A DNA stretch of 64,000 nucleotides from Codonopsis lanceolata (lineage: Eukaryota; Streptophyta; Magnoliopsida; Asterales; Campanulaceae), in NCBI GenBank assembly GCA_013146195.2, contig CM028381.1, positions 99,041,502 through 99,105,501 of the forward strand. Reading direction: 5' to 3'. Position numbers and translations under genes: made by a program. Of this stretch, positions 1 through 12,088 are shown piece after piece (positions within the stretch are counted from its first letter, which is position 1; each line of letters begins with the position of its first letter). The notes beneath the pieces are model-generated. The model was not told the DNA's origin, searched no databases, and saw only the letters and a list, made by a program, of their open reading frames with translations.

Positions 1-280
1 ATACCGCCTCCATCGGATTGTGATTCCTTAAATTTTACTAATCAATTCCAAGATTTTAAAATTACATTTATATTCCAAATATAATTCTGACAACAACAAA
101 TGTTATCAATTAATTGAATGAAATTAGTTATTGATTCAATTTTTGTGTACCAATCAAGGGCTTTAGAGTCTACAACGTATCATTACAAGTAAACACTGAG
201 ATATGATAGTTGGTAAAAGTGAATTTAGTTCAATTACGAAAAGAAAACTCAACGTGGAATCAAGCAAGTAATGAATTTCA

Positions 281-317
281 TATATATATATATATATATA
301 TAACGCAGAGAGAGAGA
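281..317. repeat. (TA)n/(GA)n compound microsatellite
   Basis: About 22 bases of alternating TA (281-302) are followed after a few bases by alternating GA. It is a simple sequence repeat only. Confidence 0.9.
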
Positions 318-603
318 GCGCATTGTCGTAGGTTGTAAAGTGAGAGATGTAATGAAGAATACTGTCTTTAAAAAAAATAAAATCACTCGCCTGACACACA
401 GGTTAAAGAGAGTATTTGACTCCATTCGTTTCCACCATGCTCTGCATGGACAAAAAGGTTTGATTCAAATAAGGTGAAGAGTGAATTTATTGAAGTAAAA
501 TCACCATAAAAGATGATATTTGTTTTTTGATAAATGGACATTTTTGTAGAAATATTCTAAAATGAAATGAAGGAACTTTATAAAGAAGACAAAAATTTAG
601 TTA

Positions 604-760
604 CGACAGTCTTACGTATATTTTTTATAAAACAAACCCACTGTGTGTTGATGAGTTGAGTTATGAGAAAGTGGAGATCCGTCTTACAAATTAAGATCCG
701 TAAAACAGTATTCTTGAAGACTTACTCTTATAAGAATGGGAGTATAATAGGATAGGAAGA
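604..760. repeat. MITE-like repeat, copy 1
   Basis: The core at about 641-705 (GTGTGTTGATGAG, then AAGTGGAGATCCGTCTTAC and AATTAAGATCCGTAA) is repeated in reverse complement at about 11607-11700. There the matching elements are GTGTGTTAGTGAG, AGTGGAACTCCGTCTTGC and AATTAAGATTTGTAA. Two diverged inverted copies 11 kb apart, with no coding capacity, suggest a small non-autonomous DNA element. The ends were not resolved, so the limits are approximate. Confidence 0.45.
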
Positions 761-1395
761 CGTATGCACCCCTCTAACCCTGATCTTTTACTTCCACTTC
801 CACTTTTACATAGTACCAAACATACTGGTTAGTGGTTGTTTTATTTCAGACATCAATTTCCAAATTTCAAATATGATCACAGATAATGTTGCAATGTCCA
901 GAATTTAATCTCAAATGATCAAATAGGAATAGTTCGATTCTGAAGTTGGCTGCTTTCCTGACTTCCATTCTTTCACCCCGTTCTGTTCTGCACTTTTTAC
1001 GGCAAGTTGAATCAAACTAGAAGGTCTACTCCCAAGTCCCAATCACAAGAAAGTACAGCAAAAATTCATGCCTTTTCCTGACTAACAGTAAGTTTTTCCC
1101 ACAAACATATCTATAAACTTTAAAAGCCATAGAAAGAGCTATGCATATCTATTACAAATCCTCAAACTTTGAAATCGTAGTCTCAATGTAAAATTGTTCA
1201 AATGGAACTGAGACCATAAAGAATTTCACCAACTGCCTTACTGAACTTTGCAACATTTGATTCACACTATTTCATTATAAAACATGGCCAGAAGGAGAAA
1301 AAAAATTATAAAAAAAAAAAACCAAAACTTTACTGGTTATATTATATCAATACAAAATTACAAATGATACAAATTTGGAATGAGAAGCATCTGAC

Positions 1396-1570
1396 CTCCT
1401 CATCATGTGGCATCTCTACAGTCACTTGTTCCGGTGCTAGAAATTCAAACCAACCACCTGAATTGCCATTTACACCTGCACATAAACCCTAGAGTTAGAA
1501 AGCCATCGAGAAGATGATATATTGATATTGGCTTTACCTCCAAATAACCAGCAGAAATCCATTTCTCTTG
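1396..1570 (-). CDS. Two possible exons of an unidentified minus-strand gene
   Basis: On the minus strand, 1570-1538 (33 nt) is preceded by a TTCCTTCAG acceptor and followed by a GTAAAG donor. 1475-1396 (80 nt) is preceded by TTTATGTGCAG and followed by GTCAGA. Only one reading frame stays open through the second block, and it joins the first in phase. It encodes a peptide containing GGWFEFLAPEQVTVEMPHDE, which has the look of real protein. I do not recognise the family, and neither a start nor a stop exon was located. If the second block is not spliced out, the frame runs on to a stop near 1340. It could equally be chance or an old fragment. It is inferred from splice signals and composition only. 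Confidence 0.25.
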
Positions 1571-4220
1571 CTGAAGGAATAAATAAAATACACCAAAATA
1601 TAAAGTGAGCACATCAACATATGAAAATACCTATCCCAGAGAACCTGTCAACTCCATACCTATCCAAGATCCAAATGTTCCAGAAATGGCATTGGAATGG
1701 ACTAATGGAGTTCGTGTTTGGTTATTCTGTATGATTATATAGCGATTAGTGGAATTGTATTTTATTTACAAGGGGAATAGTATTTCGGGTATCTAAGTCC
1801 CAAGGAGAATTCTTGCCAAAATTATCCTAGTCCAAATATTGAGATCCTGTTGGTCCAAGTAGTAGATTAAGAATTCCTTTTTTTTTTTTTTCAATAAGTA
1901 GATTAAGATTTCCTTTTGTCTTATAAATATCGAGGTAGCCTCCCTTCTAATTAAAAACCGCATTGAACAAAAGTGAATTATGTATGTGCCTTAGTGGCAT
2001 TGTGGCCTTCAGGCATAGTTGATCCCTTACGAGGTTACACATTCTTCTTCTTCTCCTCCTCACTTCCTTCTCTGTGCAAGCCTATGACAGTTGTCCATTC
2101 TCTCTCCTCCATCACTATGCAATTTGAAGATTGCTGAATTAGGTGTTGTAAGTTACAGAAAAGATACAAGCAGTAAAAAGGGGTTGCACTAGACTTCCCA
2201 CCAAGCTTTTAAGATGTTGGGATCAAACATGGATCAGATTCATAGCATGAAAGAGTCAGAATGCTAAACCGTCCTTTGTTTGGAGACCACAATTTGTCAA
2301 AACTAATCCAGTTGAGACAAAAAAATGATTTAGACAGCAGGTATTTGAAAGTTCTAGGCGTACAAAACGAAGTAAGTAAATTGGAGCTTCTTATGTTGAG
2401 TTTCCGAGTACTGTGGGCTGAAAAGAGTGCTATTATGCTAATAGAAACCAAGAGCAGTAAGCAGAAATCTCAAAACAATTGGTTGATTACAGTTTTTTGA
2501 ACCTCTTATTACAACAGACCACACAATGGAGATCCTAAAACACCATCCACTAGCCAACTCACAATTATAATGCATGATCAAGAACTTAAATAACAAAATA
2601 CACTTCAGACCAAGTAATCATTAAAACAAAATAAGTTATCCATCTAGAAATATCTCAATCATTCAATCAGGCACCTTTCCTGATAGCATCCTCTCCATGA
2701 AAACTCGAATTATGATGTAACTCTAATAACTCTATTTGATAAGGGAACAATTTTTTTGATAGGTAAGTGTGACACCTTGGTATTGGGATTGGAACCAAGG
2801 ACCTCAACATCATTATCTGAATGCCCTTGCCATCTCTCCTTGTCCTTGGGGTCAATAAGAGAACAATTAAGACAACTTATTTACAATAATGTATAGGTAG
2901 TTTAGTTAAATTGGATTTTCTAGTTAGGTGTAATTTGGTAAAGTCATTGTTGAATGTTGACTGGAAGCTTTTTTAGTATATCTCAACATCAATTTATAGG
3001 CCTAACATGTTAACCCTAATTGAACAACTGTTCTATCCATTTCCGCCACCATCAACATCATCATTATCATAGCCATTCATCGCTTTCGTTTTATTCCTTG
3101 TCACATAAGTAAATATAATAATAATAATAATTATTATTATTAATATTATTTTGCTATACCGATCTCACCGCTCTTCTTACAGAAGCAACAATTGCAGCCG
3201 CCATCTCTTCTAGCCGATTTTTGGCTGCAACAAAACTCTAGATTGGATAAAGAGAGAAATGTTAAGGGTTTTATCCCGATTCAGGGTCGAACTAGATTTG
3301 TGGATCAATTACGCCCCAAACCATATCCTAAATACATTGAACCAATCCAACTTTCTGAGTTGGGTCCTCCAGCAAACAGGACTGAACCATAAGACCCTCA
3401 ACTGGTGCTCAAGACAGGTTTCATATCAAAAAAGCAGTATATTCAGGCTCCCCACCCCCAGAAAGAAAGGAAAAAAAGGCTTAAGAAGCACTTTACCAGA
3501 TACTATATGGAGTATAAAATATAGAAGTCCAATCAAATGATAAGACAAGTAAACAGAGGAAACTTTCGAGGCACAACCTAAGTTCAAATTTCATCCAATC
3601 AAAACTCTTAAGTTCCTCTAATTGCTTACAAAACACAATGTCAACCAAACCAACACAATAATAGTGGATGAATTAACATGTCAACTGTCAAAGGAATTTG
3701 ACAGACCCAATCTTAACATTGACAAAGGGCTCCTCTATATTTCAATGAAGAAATTGGCACATACCGGAGACCCAATTAGATAATACGACTTTACCAAGGG
3801 ATACTATGAACAGGGTCTCAGACCGGAGTTATACTAGAATGTCCGAGGTACTTTGAGTCCTCGTAAACAATGATAATAATTCTATTATTCTTGAGGAAGC
3901 AAACTACATTAATGCATCCACATCAATGACACATAATTCACATTGAGCTTTAAATGAAAATGCAGAAACTGGCTGCAAATATGCCCCTGTTTGCACCACA
4001 GTGAAGTTCATAGTAGTTAGATGAATGGTGAAGAGCATTTTATGGGAACAGAACATACCGGTACACAATACTAAATAATGTTTGTCAGTTCCAAGACATC
4101 ATAGATATTTATTAACCATTCAACACCAATCATGGAATCCATAGCAGCAAATTTTTGAATTGAAACTAGAAAAGCATCCACATATTTACTTCTCTATTAC
4201 CTAAATTGCATTGAACAGGC
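1571..4220. other. Intergenic or intronic DNA, no gene recognised
   Basis: Short open frames at 2209-2500 and 3192-3540 overlap on both strands, lack splice context and match no family I know. An A/T palindrome of TAA/TTA triplets lies at about 3115-3150. This stretch is the 3' flank of the membrane-protein gene that ends at 4221. Confidence 0.5.
3115..3150. repeat. TAA/TTA triplet palindrome
   Basis: A run of TAA triplets meets a run of TTA triplets head to head, so the strand can fold back into an almost perfect AT hairpin of roughly 15 bp per arm. It is probably a slippage product of a trinucleotide repeat. Confidence 0.7.
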
Positions 4221-7061
4221 TCAATCACGAAGACCGAGTTCCAGCTCAAGCTCGTCATCTTCTTCGAACAGCTTTAACAGACGGGCATACTGCTCTTCAC
4301 GTTTCTTCTTTTGCCATACTTTGAAAAGGAAAAATGACAAAAGCCCCACAAGCACAAGTACAAGGCAAACAATGGCTATCGTTGATCCACTGCTGCTACC
4401 TGAAGGAGCTTGAGCATCACTCTTCGTCTCCTTTTTAGAACCTGAATCATCTGAAAAGCCTGAAAAGATAGGATTGGGAGAGTAGTGAGATAACAAAGAT
4501 CTAAGAACTATTAACTCAATACTTGGGAGGGAGTAGGGACCTATGTAGAATGTATTCATAACAACCATCTTCTCCCAAGTTTAAGCAAGTTGTTTCATCA
4601 GTGCTGTTAAGCAATGTGTCAAATACCAAAAACTGTGGATTCATGATTTTGTTAAGTAACCTCATTAATGACTTCAGCGGTCCCTTACCGGAGAACTGCA
4701 ATGCTTGTTGTTGATTAATTATAAGATTATCTTTAGTAAATTGTAGATTGACAAAAAAAGAGAGGAAAAAAAGAAAGATTGTTCTACCCGAAGTGAATTT
4801 CTGTCTACTTTACGCATCTCTTACACCAAAATAAGTCACTTAAGCTGCTGAGGGCCCATGATACTTTAAAAATGCAGACTAAACAACACCAACACCATCA
4901 AATTGATAGTGTTCCTACTATTCATATCATAACTGTACACATAAAGCAAATGAACTTTCAAAAGTTGGCCTTTATCTTCCACAACTTCACAATATAATTA
5001 TGTGCTAGTAACTGATATCACCGAGATGAAAGTGAAACTAGCTGGTAGTCAACCATTGCTTTTGATAAAATAATTGCCCAATACCTTCATAAAAGTTCAG
5101 TCCCTTAGTCCCCCCCCCCTCCCCCCATTGGATCCAACCCACAAAAAGCTTGAGCTTGGTTTGAGACATAAAAAGATGTTATCAACAAAGAGACCTTGGA
5201 GTTATCATTTCATGGCAATATCCAGAGAGAGTTTCATGTATACTTTTTTTTTTTTTTAAATTGGCCCTGGAGTGAATATGGAAGTGGGTGAATTTCCAGA
5301 ACCAAAGGTGGTGGTGGAAAGACTGATTGACGACTATGGCTGCCCATGCGCACATGAGGTAAATTGGCCAAATGCACCAATCAATTATGCTTTTTGAAAA
5401 AGTTCATAATGTGGGCTGCTAACGAATTCTCATTAGTTTACTCTGTCTATTCTCCTTCAATTGACTCTTTCATTCATATGCCCTGGCACGACCAGTTTAG
5501 AGAAGAAGTGGGGTGGATGAGTTGAAAAGGAAGACTTGTGAGATGCTTTAGAGACCCACATCCTCTTCGATCACACCTAGGCCATGCAAACAAAAACTAG
5601 TTCCTGCTTCCAAACTAGTAAACTACATGAAACAATTTCACCATTGTCCAATGTAAAATTATTAGAGCAGCCACAACCACTGATAGACTTCTTTATTATT
5701 GTGGTCCACGTTAATATGGGTCTTCCCCTAACTCTAGCCTAGCTGTTGGCATTGCTATTATCACACTTGCTAATTAATGCACATAGAGGCCTCAAGTTGT
5801 ATGTGTCCAAACCATATTAAGTGATTTTATCTGATTTTGCCTCTTATTGGGGCAACTTGCGCCATTTAATGAATTTGTTCATTTCAAAGTTAATCTTTTA
5901 AAGTTTACCGCATATCTACTTTAACACTCTAATTTTGGCTACACTCAGTGTGTTAACATGCTATCTTAGTTGCCTTCCATTGTATATTCCAAACCATATT
6001 AAGCGATTCTATCTCATTTCACCTCAAATTGGGGCGACTTACACGTCTAATGATTCATTCATTTCAAAGTTAATCTTCGCTAGTTTACCACATAGCTTTC
6101 TAACACTCTTATTTTGACAACACTCGTATTGCTAACATCTTTCCTAGTTGCCTTCTGTTCCATAAAGTAGCACGGGTCTAATAGCCGTACTATAAAGCTT
6201 CCTTTCAATTTAAAAGGTGTACACCTATCACAGAACACTCAAGATACGCTTGTCCACTTCACCCAACTTGATTTTATTCTATGACTAACATCATGTACTA
6301 CCTAATCTAACTTTGTCTCTACTACTAATTCCCACATCCAAGTAATAGAAAAAGGAGATGGAATCCTTTGCTACACCTATGTTCCATGAGAACCAGGAAC
6401 TTCAAATTAAGAAAAAGAAAAAGAAAATATTGAAATGTGGTCTCTCAACATCTGCATATAAATTCAAAACCCCTTCTTTAGAGAGGATTAGACATGAACC
6501 ACATAGTTATTCACTACTCACCCATTTCCTTTCAATTATTGAATTCCAAGTCGCTTCTAATTTTTAAACAATAAATGTAAGCTAATGACATCACAAGCAC
6601 AAACAATTATACTAAGTGGAGGAGGTGAGCTTCATTTCTCTTTTCTTAGCAATCATTCATAATCTCAAAGTTTGCAAAGCAGCACAGACACACACACCCC
6701 AAAAAAAACCCCCCAATTTCATATACCTACAAACACACACACATACGTGAGTATATCGGTATCTATGTTTATATGCAAGAGTAATGCATATGAAATAAAA
6801 ATAAAACCTAAATTAATAATTGCAAAAACAAAATAAGACATAAATGCAAGCAAATCAATCTAAAAAAAGCACATTGTAGCTTCGATTTAAGTTTTTTTTT
6901 CCTTTTGAACCCGTAATTTCCTAATTTTAATGCATGTATGATTGGGAAAAGAAGAAAAATGGTTATGGATCTCCGGAAAACGAACCTGAGAGGAATTGAA
7001 GAGAAATCGAGGAAACAAATAGCAAAACGCGCAACGATCTCTGACCTGAGATCTCAGTCAT
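4221..7061 (-). CDS. Small single-pass membrane protein, 2 exons
   Basis: Exon 1 is 7061-6986 and exon 2 is 4459-4221, giving 104 residues. The donor CTCTCAG/GTTCGT and acceptor ATCTTTTCAG/GC split one glycine codon in phase. Exon 1 encodes a basic start and a hydrophobic stretch (residues about 10-25) that reads as a signal peptide. A Ser/Gly-rich polar segment follows (27-51), then a 23-residue membrane span (52-74), a KKKREE stop-transfer patch and an acidic tail ending ELELELGLRD. I infer a type I topology with the short tail in the cytosol. The function and family are not known to me. The start is the first ATG after a GA-rich leader. A second in-frame acceptor 9 nt downstream would drop three residues. 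Additional small exons inside the 2.5 kb intron cannot be excluded. Confidence 0.65.
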
Positions 7062-7140
7062 CTCTCTCCGTTTCTCTTTCTTTCCCTCTCTCTCTCTCTG
7101 TCTCGCTCGCTCGCTCTACCCCGTCTTCTCCCTCTGTTCT
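7062..7140 (-). promoter_or_regulatory. GA-rich 5' leader of the membrane-protein gene
   Basis: Directly upstream of the inferred ATG, the minus strand is almost pure GA/GAGC repeat (CT on the plus strand). Such tracts are common in plant 5' UTRs and core promoters and support a transcription start nearby. No TATA box was identified. Confidence 0.45.
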
Positions 7141-8007
7141 CCTAGCTCCTTTCTTCCCCACGTAAATATCGATCCTCTTGTTGTCAAAATTACGCTGTCT
7201 TTTCAAAATTGAAATAGACCCCCCTCTACTTTTCAACAAATTGCATTTTTCTAAACCGCGTTTTTTATATTCAGGCGGCTGTTTTTTTTTTACTACAAGG
7301 ATACTAATGTCATTTCGCATGATTATTTGAAGGCAACAGTTTGATACCAACACATGTAAATGGGGTAAATCCTCTCTCTTGTCATATCGTCGTCAAAAAA
7401 AGAGTAGTGAGAGATCGTCTTAGAGTATCACCATTGTTCTCTCCTTATCTCTTCTTCTTAATAAGAAGAGAGACTTTTGCAATAGTGGAGCTTCTTACCA
7501 ATTCTTCTTAAATAACCAATTAGGAGAGAGAACGCCTTTTCTTCCTAAATGGGAAGAGAAAATAGATGAAGGAAGAAGGGAACAAGGGAGTAGCCGTGTG
7601 GTGCACCGCTTGGAGAAGGTTGGCACGTGCACCACACGCGAATTAAGGGCATAAGAAGGTGCAATTAAAATTGTCTGAAACTTGTTTAATTCGATTATTA
7701 TTATTATTATAATTGAATCTTATCGTTCAATATGGGTTTGGTTATCGTTGGGGGGGGTGGTGGAGGGTTTAATTATTTTTTTTCTTTTTAACAAAAAAGT
7801 CGTTTGTTTGGTGTTTTTTTTTCAATAATTTTTAAAGTTTCTTTTTTTTCTTTTTCCTTACAAATATACCACTTCAATCTTCTTCATTTTCTCAACAATT
7901 TCTTCATTTTCTTTTCTATTTCTTCATAATTTCTTCTAAAAAATCATTTTCTCTACATATTTATCTTCCAAAGGGATCTAAGAAGTACTAATTTTTACAA
8001 AAAATTA

Positions 8008-9346
8008 TTGAATTCTTTCGAAATTAAAGAAAATCAAAATACACAAAACTCGCGTGTTCCCGATAATGTTCAACATTCTCAATTTTTATCTACTTCCCAA
8101 TGCCTCCAATACCCGCTTAATTTTTCTAACAATCCAAATGTTCTCAATTATCCAAATTTCTACATGTCTTCAAAATTTCCAAATTTTGGAAGTTTCCAGA
8201 ATTTTCAAGTTCCTCAAACTATTGAGAATTCATCTGGTAACGTTAATTTTCCTTCGAATTATTGGCAACCTACAGGAAATCAATTTTTCACTCCGTAAGG
8301 TACGCCTCATGTAATTTCTCAACCTTACATATCTTCGAATGACTCACGTTCAACAAGTGTAGATGGGACTTCGTCTGGTAATTTTTCGACAACGCCGTCA
8401 TCGGTTCCCGAGACGCAAATCAATTTGGAAACAATTGATTTGAACGAAGAAACTGAAGCGGTACCAGTAAACACACAAGTTTCAAACATGTGCAAAATGG
8501 ACCGATGATGAAAATCTTGCGCTTATGGAAGTTGTACAGACTATTGGACAATGCCCAATAGTTGGTAATAGTCAAAAGAGTATGCAATATTGGAAGTGTG
8601 TAGTTGATTATTCCAACGAACATCACCCAAGTGAATCAATTCCGAGAGATATCGCGAGGTTGACACCACGTTGGTCAACTAGAAGTACTTCATCGGTGAG
8701 AAGCTTCAATGAAATCTACAATACGCTTGTCAATGCTAAACACATCGGTTGGAGCGATGATATTTTAATGAAAAATGCAAGGGCGGTATTCCACCAAGAA
8801 AAATTTCAGCACTTTAAATTTGATCATGGTTGGGAAGTGTTAAGAAATTCTTCTGTATCATATTTTAGACAAACATATATTATTCACACCAATAAAAAGT
8901 CTAGGACGTCTGACTCCGAGGACGATTATTCTAAGACTAGTATGGATGTTGAAGATGTGGAAGAAATTGATTTACATACTCATCTACTTGGAAAAAAGGT
9001 GGCAAAGAGGAATGCTAAAGGTTAAGGAAAAGTCGAAAAGTCTTCGGATTTAGATGGGTTGTATACGCGTACAAAGTACGCGTTGTCGTTAGATAAGTAC
9101 TCCGAAATTTAAAAAATTGAAGCGGAAGCTAAAGTAGCAAGAGAACAAAGAAAAGAGCGTGAAAAGCTCGTGAAAGACATTGTTGTTCTTACAAGAGATA
9201 TCTCAAAGATGAGTCCGGAACAGGTTGCCATGTATCAAAACAGATGTGAGCATGTAAAGGCGCAGTTGGAAAAAAAGGATATGAATTTTAATATTACAAT
9301 GTTTGAAGATGTGGAAGAAATCGATTTACAATGTTTTGCTCGCTGC
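8008..9346 (+). pseudogene. Harbinger ORF1 (Myb/SANT-like protein), broken
   Basis: The first part (to about 8480) is rich in Asn, Gln, Ser, Phe and Pro and contains an in-frame TAA at 8296. A frameshift near 8490 leads into the trihelix/SANT-like region starting KWTDDENLALMEVVQ and continuing PIVGNSQKSMQYWKCVVDYS. The C-terminal coiled part (AREQRKEREK, then MSPEQVAMYQNRCEHVKAQ) is interrupted by TAA codons at 9023 and about 9107. In this family ORF1 binds the transposon ends and assists the transposase in the nucleus. The plant versions resemble the NAM-associated C-terminal family. Several lesions make it a pseudogene. Confidence 0.8.
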
Positions 9347-10335
9347 AATCTTCTGTGAAGATCTGAGATGCGTTGGTGAAGAAGATCTCTTTGAAGATCT
9401 CATAGTTCTTGACGAAGAGGTTCTTGTTGCAGGTGTCTTTGATTCACTAATAAATTCGTTCGTCAATTTCGCTTATGTTGTTTGAAGAGAAGGAATAATT
9501 TCTTTTATAGACCAGGGAGTTTTTTATCGTTGAGATTTGTTGATAGATTTTTGTATCTGTTGAATGATTTGTCTTGAGAACTGATGGATAAAGATGTGGT
9601 TCGATAGATCTTTAACTGTTGGGTAAAAGACTTCGTTCTTTAGATCTCCGAACTATTACCGTGTCAAGCTGTATGATAAGTCGCTGAATGATATGTTTAA
9701 TTCATTGATGCACTGTCAGGTGGTCTGTCCAATAAAGTAGATTCTTTTGATTTTTCAAAACCACGTGAGAGAGAGAGAGAGAAAGAAAGTCTTGCAGTAT
9801 CAGGGATGTCAGGTTTCATAAAGATTTGAATGATTTTGAGGCTTGAACATTTTTGTCTTGTCTTGATATATTGTAGTCTCGTCTCTTTGTAGCATGTGCT
9901 GATCCAAGTCTGCTGGTGAGATGTTCAATCCTGAGGAATAAGTCTTCTGCAAGAGAGAATTGATGGTTACTGGTTACGATATGAACATTCAAACCATAGC
10001 AAGTCTGTTGGTGGCAAGTCTTCAAGGTATTCTATGGTGCACATGATAAGTCTGCTGGTGACGAGTCTTTAGAAGACCTTTGACACTATAGCAAGTCTGC
10101 TAGTGGTGAGTCTTCAGAGTATCTTTTGGTGCACATGACAAGTCTGCTGGTGACGAGGCTTTAGAGGACCTTTGACGCTACAGCAAGTCTGCTGGTGCTG
10201 GTGCATATGAATTGCTAGTCTGTTAATCATCATTAAGAAGGTATGACTAGATTATGACAACCTAACCTAAGACCTATGTGTTGTCAAACAAGCTGTCATA
10301 CTAACCGGTACGCAGACCTTTTATCCACTTTCTAT
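9347..10335. other. Foreign ~1 kb segment inside the Harbinger element
   Basis: This stretch sits where the N-terminal half of the transposase should be and has no similarity to it. It contains a GA microsatellite (about 9768-9788) and a 92-bp tandem repeat. On the minus strand there is a TATAAAAGAAA promoter-like motif (about 9499-9510) followed by a pyrimidine-rich leader. It may be an LTR fragment or a captured promoter, but no clean terminal motif or target duplication was found. Confidence 0.45.
9998..10200. repeat. 92-bp tandem repeat, about 2.2 copies
   Basis: AGCAAGTCTG recurs at 9998, 10090 and 10182, an exact 92-base spacing. Each unit also contains GGTGCACATGA and a second AAGTCTGCTGGTGACGAG block, so there is a half-unit substructure. 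Confidence 0.85.
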
Positions 10336-10339
10336 GACA

Positions 10340-11137
10340 CACGGTAATGGGAACAAACAAATCAAAATATGCAGAATATGCAAAGTGATAAGTTATTAAT
10401 CAAGGAGCATATTCCAACATACACAACGTCTGTTTCAAATGCACGAGCAAACACATGTATTTCCAAGTATGTTAGGAAGTCTTGATTGTATGCACTAGGA
10501 ATTGAAAAATTGTCCAGTCGCTTGACAAGGTCAATATGCAAGAGGTCATGGGAAGCCAACAATTATGTTCAAAGCAGTTGTGTCGGCATGACATGCATTT
10601 TTTTTTTGTCGCGGGTTCTCGTAATGATCTTAATGTGCTATATGGATCACCTTTGTTCAATAACGTACTCGAAGGAAATGCACCGTCGTGTAATTTTGAA
10701 GTGAATGATATAGTATACAGAAGGATACTACCTAACCGATTGAATTTATCCAGATTGTGCTACTTTTGTGAAGAGTTTATCGTGCCCGTCGAATGCTAAG
10801 CGAAAGAAATTCAAAGAGATGCAAGAAACTACAAGAAAAGATGTCGAACGAGCATTTGGAGTGCTCCAATCAAAATGGACAATTATCAAAGTTCCTAGCA
10901 AGTTTTGGTATAGAGATAACTTGACAGAAATAATGCTCACATGCATTATTTTACACAACATGATTGTGGAGTGATGATACCGTATATGACTTTCCACAAG
11001 TAAATCATGGGTCAACACAAGCATTTGAAGAATATTTACAACGAAATTCAGAGGTACGAGATAGAAACACGTATCATGAACTTCGATTCAACTTGGTTGA
11101 GCATATATGACGTCGTTACGGTGACGTTTTTAGGTAA
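10340..11137 (+). pseudogene. PIF/Harbinger DDE transposase, C-terminal part, broken
   Basis: Reading across frames, the order is FPSMLGSLDCMH (first catalytic Asp), a stop, then ELKNCPVAW, a block ending GSRNDLNVLYGSPLFNNVLE (second Asp), and ETTRKDVERAFGVLQSKWTI (catalytic Glu). ILHNMIVE and a C-terminal tail follow to a stop at 11135. This matches the plant transposon DDE_4-type family (ALP1-like). The N-terminal half is missing and there are at least one stop and several frameshifts, so no active enzyme is made. Confidence 0.85.
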
Positions 11138-11604
11138 TTCTAATTATTGAATTGTTTTTACGTAGTTTTTAAGTATTTATGTTTTATGTAACTTTATCAT
11201 TATGTATTATTATTATTTTTCAATTTTAATGCTTTATGTAATTTTTTATTTATGTTATTTTACGAGTTATGTATAATATTTGTTTTATTGATAATTTATT
11301 AATTACATTATAAATTATTTAATTTATGAGTAATTTATTATTTATAAATTAATGAATTTATACGAAATATTTAAATATAAAATATATTAAATAAAGTTAA
11401 ATAAATTTACTTGTTTGAAAAGTATAAAAATAAGATTGACGTGTAAAGTTAATGAGTTGACAGTAGGACCCAACTAAGAAGATGTATAAGAAAATTAGGA
11501 ATATGAAGATATATTCTTAAATGGAATAAGAAGAGAAATGTATGTAGTTGGCAGTGGGACCTGGCTAAAAAGATGAAATATGAAGAGGTGCATTGGGGAT
11601 GCTC

Positions 11605-11735
11605 TTACAAATCTTAATTCGCAAGACGGAGTTCCACTCTTTCACAGTTTAGCTCACTAACACACGGTATATCGAGTTAGGGATATCCGTCTTACAAAAA
11701 ATACATGTAAAAGAGTCTTTCATAAGTTTCTTCCC
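11605..11735. repeat. MITE-like repeat, copy 2 (inverted relative to 604-760)
   Basis: It starts at the Harbinger target site and is the reverse complement of the block near 641-705, with GACGGAGTTCCACTCTTTCA and CACTAACACACGG as anchors. The Harbinger element probably inserted into or beside this older repeat. Confidence 0.45.
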
Positions 11736-12085
11736 TAAAACATATCACCACTTTCTTTTATGAATAAATGATATGGCTACTAAACTTTTGCACATAATTA
11801 GGTAACAACTAATAAAGTAAGAAAAATATCAAAATTAATCAATCATATTATATGTCGCCTCATTTGGTACAAAAGTTTTGGTACTCTTTAAGCAACCACA
11901 ACGTTACTCTTCTTTTATAGCAGAATATTTGAAAATTTGGTCAATTCTTAAAATATATAATTTATCTCTGTTTTCACAATAAGTGTTTAAGGAAATTGAT
12001 TTTTGAGTCATTTTAGTAGCACGCATAAAGTTAATTAATTTTATATACTTAAAAGTAAAATATTCTATTAAGAAATTTTATATGT

Positions 12086-12088
<3 letters not shown>

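Larger units (their letters stand above)
1..1395. other. AT-rich intergenic DNA, no gene recognised
   Basis: No open frame here has coding character on either strand. The stretch holds a (TA)n tract followed by a short (GA)n tract at about 281-317 and a MITE-like block at about 604-760 (listed separately). The rest is AT-rich sequence with homopolymer runs, such as the A-rich stretch near 1300. Confidence 0.6.
7423..11604 (+). mobile_element. Decayed PIF/Harbinger transposon
   Basis: The ends match as imperfect inverted repeats: GAGTATCACCATTG at the left and, in reverse complement, GAGCATCCCCAATG at the right. They are flanked by TTA at 7420-7422 and 11605-11607, the three-base target duplication of this superfamily. 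Inside, in the expected order, are a Myb/SANT-like ORF1 and a DDE transposase, both on the plus strand and both broken by stops and frameshifts. About 1 kb of unrelated sequence separates them and seems to replace the 5' half of the transposase. It is non-functional as it stands. The right end abuts a MITE-like repeat. Confidence 0.85.

Noticed and set aside
4682..4696. Perfect-looking 7-nt microexon (TTGCAG/TTCTCCG/GTAAGG) on the minus strand within the large intron
   Set aside because: Including 7 nt would shift the frame between exon 1 and exon 2 of the membrane-protein gene, whereas the direct join is in phase.
7054..7353. Minus-strand open frame of 99 codons across the GA-rich tract
   Set aside because: Its C-terminal third is low-complexity Arg/Glu translated from the GA repeat of the gene leader, and the rest has no recognisable character. 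The true coding frame starts at 7061 in another phase.
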